Below, in pieces: positions 1 through 5,033 of a stretch of 5,033 nucleotides of DNA. Position numbers and translations under genes: made by a program. Origin of the DNA: Cytophagaceae bacterium (lineage in GTDB: Bacteria > Bacteroidota > Bacteroidia > Cytophagales > Spirosomataceae). Position 1 is the stretch's first letter. Each line of letters opens with the position of its first letter. The stretch covers positions 1 to 5,033 of the forward strand of contig CANHKE010000133.1 of NCBI GenBank assembly GCA_947461155.1, written 5' to 3'. A model generated the notes under the pieces. It worked only from the letters and a program-made list of their open reading frames with translations. It was not told where the DNA came from and did not search any database.

Positions 1-1
1 A

Positions 2-2326
2 TATTTGTCCCTTGCTGAATTTCGCGATTTATTCGAAAAAGGACGAATCGATCAAGCCATCCTGCATCGAATTGTCGAAAACAAAAAGGGGGAGGACGTC
101 GAAACTTGGATCGGCAAAATGCTTTACGGAGCATATGATACCGAACATGCGCCGCGCGTAGGCGCCTTGCGTGGTCAATGGAAAAAATTGAATCACATTG
201 ATTTAGATTCCATTGTTCACCCTACGTTATTTCGTTTACTGGGTTCATTCCTGGACCAAGGAATTTCTATTTGGAATTTTCCCGTAGATGGCTTGAGTTT
301 CCTGGATGCTGTGAGACGCTTAGAATCTAACAGTCATATCAGTTTATTCAAACATGCCAAATCAAGAGATTTCTTGTTAAACCAAACAATCCAAATTCCT
401 GATTTACTTCGTGTATTGGTTGGGCCTGACGAATCGCTTTATGAGCAATACTTGATGGACCAACAATTCGCGCATCCGGGTTGGTCGGGTATGGTCTCCA
501 CCGTGGAAGACCTACCACAAACCTTGTTGGATACCCGTAAAATCAGTTTAGCCGATTTGATTTTTGTGGAATTAATCATGGAGATAGATGCGCTGGAAGA
601 TCGGCTAAAATCAAATTGGAAACCGCTCGGGTCACAAATCACGGAAACAATCACGCCTTTACATGCGCCGGTTGAACAAACTGAATTAGCTGAAATTTTG
701 GCCTTGTGGCAAGAATCATTCGAGTGGACTTATTACGACCAAGTCATTCGAGGCTTACAAATGGAAACTATCGAATCCATCAAACCGCATAAAAAATCCT
801 TTCAAGGACTTTTTTGCATTGATGACCGCGAATGTTCCTTCCGCAGGTATTTGGAACAGATTGATCCTACATGTAGCACGTATGGAACTCCTGGGTTTTT
901 CAGTGTTGAATTCTTTTATCAACCCATCGGAGGTCAATTTTATTCGAAACTTTGTCCAGCACCTGTGACACCTAAATTCCTAATTAAGGAAATCGGTGAA
1001 ACCAAAAAGCAAGAAAAAGATCCCCATTTCTCAAAACACAGCCATAATTTCTACACAGGCTGGATTTTCACGCAGACATTGGGATTCTGGTCGGCGATCA
1101 AGTTATTCGCCAACATATTCCGGCCGTCTATGAGTCCGACGACAGCTTCGTCGCTCCGTCATATGGACAAATTCTCGAAGCTGCAAGTGGATTTTGATGC
1201 GTTGCAAGAACAAGAAAACGGCTTACAAATTGGCTTTAAAATCGAAGAGATGGCCAATCGCATCGAGACCTTGTTAAAGAGCATTGGATTAGTAGATAAT
1301 TTTGCACCGATTGTCTATGTGGTTGGGCATGGAGCTAGTTCGGTCAACAATCCGCATTATGCTGCTTATGACTGTGGCGCATGTTCGGGCCGTTCCGGTT
1401 CTGTGAATGCGCGCGTGTCGAGTATGATGGCCAATAAACCTGAAGTTCGGGCGATTTTAAAGGAGCGGGGAATAAATATTCCAGATGACACCTTGTTTAT
1501 CGGCGCTTTGCAAGACACGACGCGGGACGATATTGTTTTTTATGACGATGAAATTCAATCGGAACGCCACCGTGCACTTCACCAGGCCCACATCGCGACA
1601 TTTACGAAAGCATTGGATTTAAACGCCAAAGAACGATCCCGCAGATTCGACTCTGTGGATTCGCGTTTGGCGGCTGCTGATATCCATGAGCAAATTCGTA
1701 CGCGTTCAGTTTCGATTTTTGAACCACGTCCAGAACTCAATCACGCGACGAATGCCTTGTGTATCGTGGGTAGAAGAGAGCTGTCAAAAGGCATCTTTTT
1801 AGATCGAAGGTCTTTCTTGAATTCATTCGATTACGAAGTCGACCCCAAAGGCAATTATTTATTGTCGATTCTAAATGCGGCGGCTCCTGTGTGTGGGGGC
1901 ATCAACTTGGAGTATTATTTCTCTCGGGTGGATGGCGAAAAATTAGGGGCAGGGACAAAATTACCTCATAATGTGATGGGGTTATTTGGTGTGGCAAATG
2001 GAATTGATGGCGATTTAAGACCGGGATTACCTTCTCAAATGACTGAGGTACACGATCCAATTCGCTTATTGATTCTTGTCGAACACTTCCCTGAGGTAAT
2101 TTTGGAAACGATTCAGCGAAATCCAGCAACGTATGAGTGGTTCATAAATGATTGGGTAAACCTTGTCTCGATTCACCCTGAAACGAAACAAGCGTCTGTT
2201 TTCAAACAAGGAAAATTTGAGTTCTACGAACCAATAACTCAGGATATTGAGGAATTAGCAAACCTCGAGGGATTGTTGGTGTCCAAACAAGAAAATTTCC
2301 CTGTGTACTTACTAAATCAAAATTAA
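2..2326 (+). CDS. dabA: DabA, zinc-binding subunit of DAB inorganic-carbon pump (5'-partial)
   Basis: DUF2309/UPF0753 (DabA) protein, the soluble, membrane-associated subunit that with DabB accumulates bicarbonate by energy-coupled CO2 hydration. Numbering from the TTG codon at 5: a C271-I-D273-D-R275-E motif (bases 815-829), then H442 in VVGHGASS (1328-1330) and C457 in YDCGAC (1373-1375). The C-x-D-x-R plus H...C layout is like beta-carbonic anhydrases, and the spacing (171 and 15 residues) closely matches the zinc ligands I recall for Halothiobacillus DabA (C351, D353, H524, C539), so the site looks intact. Further family blocks are GALQDTTRDD (499-508), NAAAPVCGGINLEYYFSRVD (624-643) and VMGLFGVANGIDGDLRPGLP (657-676). 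No signal peptide or clear membrane span is seen. The frame is open to the left edge, and the first residues (YLSLAEFRDLFEKGRI) look internal to the family, so roughly 60-80 N-terminal residues, including the real start, lie upstream. The TTG at 5 is not a credible start. The stop lies one base before dabB. Confidence 0.95.
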   Translation, partial: YLSLAEFRDLFEKGRIDQAILHRIVENKKGEDVETWIGKMLYGAYDTEHAPRVGALRGQWKKLNHIDLDSIVHPTLFRLLGSFLDQGISIWNFPVDGLSFLDAVRRLESNSHISLFKHAKSRDFLLNQTIQIPDLLRVLVGPDESLYEQYLMDQQFAHPGWSGMVSTVEDLPQTLLDTRKISLADLIFVELIMEIDALEDRLKSNWKPLGSQITETITPLHAPVEQTELAEILALWQESFEWTYYDQVIRGLQMETIESIKPHKKSFQGLFCIDDRECSFRRYLEQIDPTCSTYGTPGFFSVEFFYQPIGGQFYSKLCPAPVTPKFLIKEIGETKKQEKDPHFSKHSHNFYTGWIFTQTLGFWSAIKLFANIFRPSMSPTTASSLRHMDKFSKLQVDFDALQEQENGLQIGFKIEEMANRIETLLKSIGLVDNFAPIVYVVGHGASSVNNPHYAAYDCGACSGRSGSVNARVSSMMANKPEVRAILKERGINIPDDTLFIGALQDTTRDDIVFYDDEIQSERHRALHQAHIATFTKALDLNAKERSRRFDSVDSRLAAADIHEQIRTRSVSIFEPRPELNHATNALCIVGRRELSKGIFLDRRSFLNSFDYEVDPKGNYLLSILNAAAPVCGGINLEYYFSRVDGEKLGAGTKLPHNVMGLFGVANGIDGDLRPGLPSQMTEVHDPIRLLILVEHFPEVILETIQRNPATYEWFINDWVNLVSIHPETKQASVFKQGKFEFYEPITQDIEELANLEGLLVSKQENFPVYLLNQN

Positions 2327-2330
2327 GATG
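2324..2330 (+). other. dabA-dabB junction, one-base gap (likely translational coupling)
   Basis: The dabA TAA stop (2324-2326) is followed by a single G and then the dabB ATG (2328-2330). The bases before the ATG (ACTAAATCAAAATTAAG) are A-rich and hold no convincing Shine-Dalgarno sequence. This arrangement suggests that ribosomes finishing dabA re-initiate on dabB, keeping the two pump subunits in proportion. The spacing is seen directly; the coupling is inferred. Confidence 0.7.
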
Positions 2331-4205
2331 ACCATAGATTCCATACTACCCATTTTTATATGGGTTCCCCTAATCGGATTTTTGGTGAGTAACATCTTAC
2401 CAAAAACCAATGAGCGATTGATTTCGGGAACGGCCTTCGGAACTTTAGTTGTTCAATTAAGCCTGGCAACTGCCTTTGTGCTGTATTGGGCCTTTAATGG
2501 AGCTGAAACTTTCCAAGTGAAGGAAATCATTTTGTTTCAAAATGCGGATTACGTTTTTCAAATCGACTTTCTTTTTGATTTGATTACGGCCGTTTATCTG
2601 CTTGTAGGTGCTGTGTTAACGTTTTTAGTCACCCGATATTCGCGTTTTTATTTACATCGCGAAGCAGGATATAAGCGTTTTTTCACAACGACCTTATTTT
2701 TCTATGTGGGATATAATTTAACGATCCTATCTGGAAACTTGGAAACCTTATTTGTGGGTTGGGAAATCCTCGGCATTTCCTCCTTCTTATTGATTTCCTT
2801 TTACCGCGAGCGGTATTTGCCAGTCAAAAATGCAGTAAAAGTGTTCTCAATTTATCGAATAGGGGATATTGGACTCATTTTAGCCATGTGGGCCAGCCAT
2901 CATTTATGGGGACAAAACATCACGTTTTTCCAACTAAATAATGCGGAATTGGTGCATCACCAGCTCCAAAATCACACATTTATCGGTGTATTTATCTCCG
3001 CAATGTTCTTGATATCGGCTGCAGCTAAATCCGCCCAATTGCCCTTTTCATCCTGGTTACCCCGTGCGATGGAAGGTCCTACTCCATCAAGTGCCATCTT
3101 TTATGGCTCATTGTCGGTACATATCGGCGCGTTCTTACTCATGCGCACGTTCCCTTTTTGGGAATACCAAACATCCGTTCGCATATTGATCGCCGGATTG
3201 GGCGGATCAACGGCATTGGTCGCTACCGTGATTGCACGCGTGCAGTCTTCGGTAAAAAGCCAAATTGCCTATGCATCCATTGCTCAAATTGGGATCATTT
3301 TCATTGAAATATCGCTCGGATTTAATCATTTGGCCTTATTTCACTTTGCAGGTAACGCCTTTTTAAGGACCTATCAATTGTTGGTTTCACCTTCAGTTGT
3401 TAGTTACTTAATCCGCGAACAATTCTATTCATTTAGTAAACGTACCAAAACAGTCGAGGATTTATTACCCAAGCGTTTACAGCATACCATTTACATGTTA
3501 AGTTTGAAGGAATGGAATTTGGATAACATGTTGTACCAATACTTGTGGAATCCATTGAAATGGGCTGGCAATAAATTGAATGTAGTGAAAGGCCGAACTT
3601 TAATCCTGTTTTTTGTACCAGCATTTGCGCTGGGTTACTACATTTTGGATCGTGTTCATTTGTTGACACCCACTTGGAAAGAAAATACGCCAATCATATT
3701 TGCTGCTATTGGGTTAATTATGGTTTTTAAATCCTTTACGCAACGTAGTAGCGTTCGTTTAGCTTGGGTTTTGGTTATCATGAATCATTTTTGGATTGCG
3801 CTAGCGATATCATTTAATGAGAAATTTGACCCCAAGGAAACCATGTTATATTTAAGTGGGATCATCGTTGCCGGTGTCATCGGTTATTTCTGCTTGCAGC
3901 GTTTATTTCAGCAGGCAGGTAAAAAGATTAGTTTAAGTCGGTTCCACGGCCAATCCGAGGATCATCCCAAAATCGCGATCGTCTTTTTATTAGCCTGTTT
4001 AGGTTTAACCGGTTTTCCGATTAGCCCGACGTTCATTGGGGAAGATTTAATTTTCTCTCACATACACGAGGAACAATTTGCCTTAGCAACGCTCATTTCC
4101 TTGAGTTTCATTTTGGATGGCTTAGCGGTCATTCGCATTTACGCACGTGTGTTTATGGGACCAAATTCCCGAACGCATGCTGAATTTTCCAACCGATATT
4201 TTTAA
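2328..4205 (+). CDS. dabB: DabB, NuoL/Mrp-like membrane subunit of DAB inorganic-carbon pump
   Basis: Polytopic inner-membrane protein of 625 residues from the proton-conducting antiporter family (complex I NuoL/M/N, MrpA/D). It partners DabA and is thought to carry the H+ or Na+ flux that energises CO2 hydration. Visible signatures: FVGWEILG with E146 (equivalent to the NuoL TM5 glutamate), SAAAKSAQLPF with K234 (TM7 lysine), EGPTPSSAIFYGSLSVH (249-265), VKSQIAYASIAQIG (309-322) and AFLRTYQLL (344-352). The last carries R347 where NuoL has a TM10 lysine; YGxLSVH and LRT are traits I associate with DabB rather than NuoL. About 16-17 hydrophobic segments are visible: 11 up to residue 357, a hydrophilic stretch (358-423), then about six more. 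The protein is longer than the roughly 500-550 residues I recall for short DabB proteins. The added part ends in LTGFPISPTFIGEDLIF (560-576), like the NuoM TM12 region with its glutamate. ATG at 2328 is chosen because it directly follows the dabA stop and puts the first membrane span at residues 6-24. Confidence 0.93.
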   Translation: MTIDSILPIFIWVPLIGFLVSNILPKTNERLISGTAFGTLVVQLSLATAFVLYWAFNGAETFQVKEIILFQNADYVFQIDFLFDLITAVYLLVGAVLTFLVTRYSRFYLHREAGYKRFFTTTLFFYVGYNLTILSGNLETLFVGWEILGISSFLLISFYRERYLPVKNAVKVFSIYRIGDIGLILAMWASHHLWGQNITFFQLNNAELVHHQLQNHTFIGVFISAMFLISAAAKSAQLPFSSWLPRAMEGPTPSSAIFYGSLSVHIGAFLLMRTFPFWEYQTSVRILIAGLGGSTALVATVIARVQSSVKSQIAYASIAQIGIIFIEISLGFNHLALFHFAGNAFLRTYQLLVSPSVVSYLIREQFYSFSKRTKTVEDLLPKRLQHTIYMLSLKEWNLDNMLYQYLWNPLKWAGNKLNVVKGRTLILFFVPAFALGYYILDRVHLLTPTWKENTPIIFAAIGLIMVFKSFTQRSSVRLAWVLVIMNHFWIALAISFNEKFDPKETMLYLSGIIVAGVIGYFCLQRLFQQAGKKISLSRFHGQSEDHPKIAIVFLLACLGLTGFPISPTFIGEDLIFSHIHEEQFALATLISLSFILDGLAVIRIYARVFMGPNSRTHAEFSNRYF

Positions 4206-4214
4206 ATTTAAAAA
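4199..4214. repeat. 16-bp perfect A/T palindrome at the dabB-SulP junction
   Basis: TTTTTAAATTTAAAAA reads the same on both strands and spans the end of dabB, its stop codon and the leader of the SulP gene. It contains no G or C, so any hairpin would be weak. It may simply be the by-product of a TTT-TAA gene end meeting an A-rich start region. A protein-binding site is possible but unsupported. Confidence 0.4.
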
Positions 4215-4215
4215 A
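4206..4215 (+). promoter_or_regulatory. A-rich translation leader without Shine-Dalgarno
   Basis: The ten bases between the dabB stop and the SulP ATG are ATTTAAAAAA, with no GGAG-like element. Unstructured A-rich leaders replacing a Shine-Dalgarno sequence are typical of Bacteroidota genes, which supports both the ATG at 4216 and the taxonomic guess. The gap is too short for an independent promoter, so the SulP gene is presumably co-transcribed with dabAB. Confidence 0.5.
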
Positions 4216-5033
4216 ATGAAAAATAAAATTGAAATGCCTAAAGACGGCTTAGCCGGATTAAAAGAAAACTTCACATCGGATGCGGTGTCAGGATTTATCG
4301 TATTTTTATTGGCCTTGCCCTTAAGTTTAGGCATTGCCAAAGCATCTGATTTTCCACCCATTATGGGTTTAATTACGGCCATCATTGGCGGTATGGTCGT
4401 TAGCTTTTTTGCAGGATCTCGTTTGACGATCAAAGGACCTGCAGCAGGTTTAATTGTGATCGTTGCAGGAGCTGTGACTGAATTTGGCGGGGGCGAAACA
4501 GGCTGGCATTTAGCCTTAGGCGCGATGGTAATAGCGGGTTTAGTTCAAATACTTTTTGGCGTATTCAAACTCGGAAAACTCATGGATTTCTTTCCGTTAT
4601 CAGCCGTACACGGAATGCTCGCTGCCATTGGACTGATTATCATCGGAAAACAAATTCCAGTCTTATTAGATGTAAATCCAATCTTGACGAAAGGAAAAGA
4701 ACCCTTGGAATTATTTGCATCTATCCCTGAATTTCTGGCCAATTGGGACCCTAAGGCTACTTTAATCGGAGTGATCAGCTTGGCCATCATGATGGGCTGG
4801 CCTTACATCAAAAACAAGTTTATCAAGCAAATTCCTGCGCCATTAGTGGTACTCGCACTGGCTATTCCTGCCGAGTTACTGATGGATTTCCAAACTACGG
4901 AACCCAAATATGCATTAGTTCATATTGGCAACTTGATGGATAATATCAACATCAATGCGAGCTTTGCCGGTTTTGCCCAGACAGGAACATTCATCAAATT
5001 TGTCATCATGTTTGCCTTGGTCGGATCATTGGA
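4216..5033 (+). CDS. SulP-family inorganic anion (probable bicarbonate) transporter, 3'-partial
   Basis: The reading frame from the ATG at 4216 stays open to the right edge, giving 272 residues beginning MKNKIEMPKDGLAGLKENFT. It is the N-terminal part of a SulP (SLC26-like) membrane transporter. SulP features are the short cytoplasmic lead-in followed by SDAVSGFIVFLLALPLSLGI (residues 21-40, TM1), GSRLTIKGPAAGLIVIVAGA (67-86, the TM3 substrate-site region), FPLSAVHGMLAAIGLIIIGK (126-145) and the final ALVGSL (267-272), where family members usually continue with E-S-L in TM8. The C-terminal gate helices and any STAS domain lie outside the window. SulP members carry sulfate, bicarbonate (BicA-type Na+/HCO3- symport), dicarboxylates or other anions, and sequence alone does not settle the substrate. 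Its place ten bases after dabB argues for bicarbonate. M7 (ATG at 4234) is an alternative start, but 4216 has the better A-rich leader and matches the operon spacing. Confidence 0.9.
   Translation, partial: MKNKIEMPKDGLAGLKENFTSDAVSGFIVFLLALPLSLGIAKASDFPPIMGLITAIIGGMVVSFFAGSRLTIKGPAAGLIVIVAGAVTEFGGGETGWHLALGAMVIAGLVQILFGVFKLGKLMDFFPLSAVHGMLAAIGLIIIGKQIPVLLDVNPILTKGKEPLELFASIPEFLANWDPKATLIGVISLAIMMGWPYIKNKFIKQIPAPLVVLALAIPAELLMDFQTTEPKYALVHIGNLMDNININASFAGFAQTGTFIKFVIMFALVGSL

Noticed and set aside
5..7. TTG as the start codon of dabA
   Set aside because: The frame is open upstream to the window edge, and the residues at this point match the interior of DabA proteins, which normally have some 60-80 more N-terminal residues. 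The gene is cut by the window.
439..2129. Minus-strand open frames at 439-654, 755-937 and 1902-2129
   Set aside because: They lie wholly inside dabA, have no recognisable motifs and no plausible start context, and are shadows of the strongly supported + strand gene.
2759..2941. Alternative + frame of 60 codons inside dabB
   Set aside because: It overlaps the conserved GWE region of dabB in another frame and its translation resembles no family.
2328..4205. NuoL of respiratory complex I, or an Mrp antiporter subunit
   Set aside because: The protein shares the antiporter core, but it directly follows dabA, lacks neighbouring nuo or mrp genes and has the YGSLSVH and FLRTYQ variants, so DabB fits better.
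4199..4214. Rho-independent terminator between dabB and SulP
   Set aside because: The palindrome has no G/C stem and is followed by A residues rather than a T tract on the coding strand, and it overlaps the leader of the next gene.
3433..4790. Minus-strand open frames at 3433-3693, 4122-4433 and 4545-4790
   Set aside because: They are antisense to dabB and SulP coding sequence, whose membrane-protein codon patterns readily leave opposite frames open. No motifs or ribosome-binding context were seen.
1..5033. Mobile element, CRISPR array, tRNA/rRNA or horizontal-transfer boundary
   Set aside because: No direct repeat array, transposase motif, tRNA-like cloverleaf or visible composition break was found; coding sequence covers essentially the whole window.

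Overview
The window holds three co-directional genes on the + strand, packed almost without gaps. They read as an inorganic-carbon (bicarbonate/CO2) uptake operon: dabA (5'-truncated by the window edge), dabB (complete) and a SulP-family anion transporter (3'-truncated by the window edge). All three were recognised from protein motifs read directly in the sequence; no database search was possible.

Layout. Positions 2-2326 encode DabA (DUF2309/UPF0753 family), the cytoplasmic zinc subunit of the DAB dissolved-inorganic-carbon pump, with a complete C-x-D-x-R ... H ... C site resembling that of beta-carbonic anhydrases. One base after its stop, 2328-4205 encodes DabB, a polytopic membrane protein of the complex I NuoL / Mrp antiporter family that is thought to supply the ion gradient coupling. 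Ten bases after that stop, at 4216, a SulP transporter begins and runs off the right edge. No RNA gene, mobile element, CRISPR array or convincing terminator was found, and there is no non-coding stretch longer than about 10 bases.

Organism. The genes have moderate to low GC by eye, A-rich translation starts without a Shine-Dalgarno sequence, and DabA/DabB variants of the kind I associate with Bacteroidota (CIDDRE in DabA, an extended DabB). I infer a Bacteroidota bacterium, probably free-living or aquatic, with moderate confidence. Such organisms are usually heterotrophs, so the pump would more likely feed anaplerotic carboxylation and bicarbonate homeostasis than a Calvin cycle; the window itself cannot decide this.

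How the genes work together. In the established DAB model, DabB lets cations (H+ or Na+) flow down their gradient and this drives one-way hydration of CO2 to bicarbonate at the DabA zinc site, trapping inorganic carbon in the cytoplasm. SulP proteins include the BicA-type Na+/HCO3- symporters. A SulP gene directly behind dabAB therefore suggests a transcription unit combining a CO2-trapping pump with a bicarbonate permease. DAB itself is a described system. The less ordinary points are this pairing and the long, apparently composite DabB.
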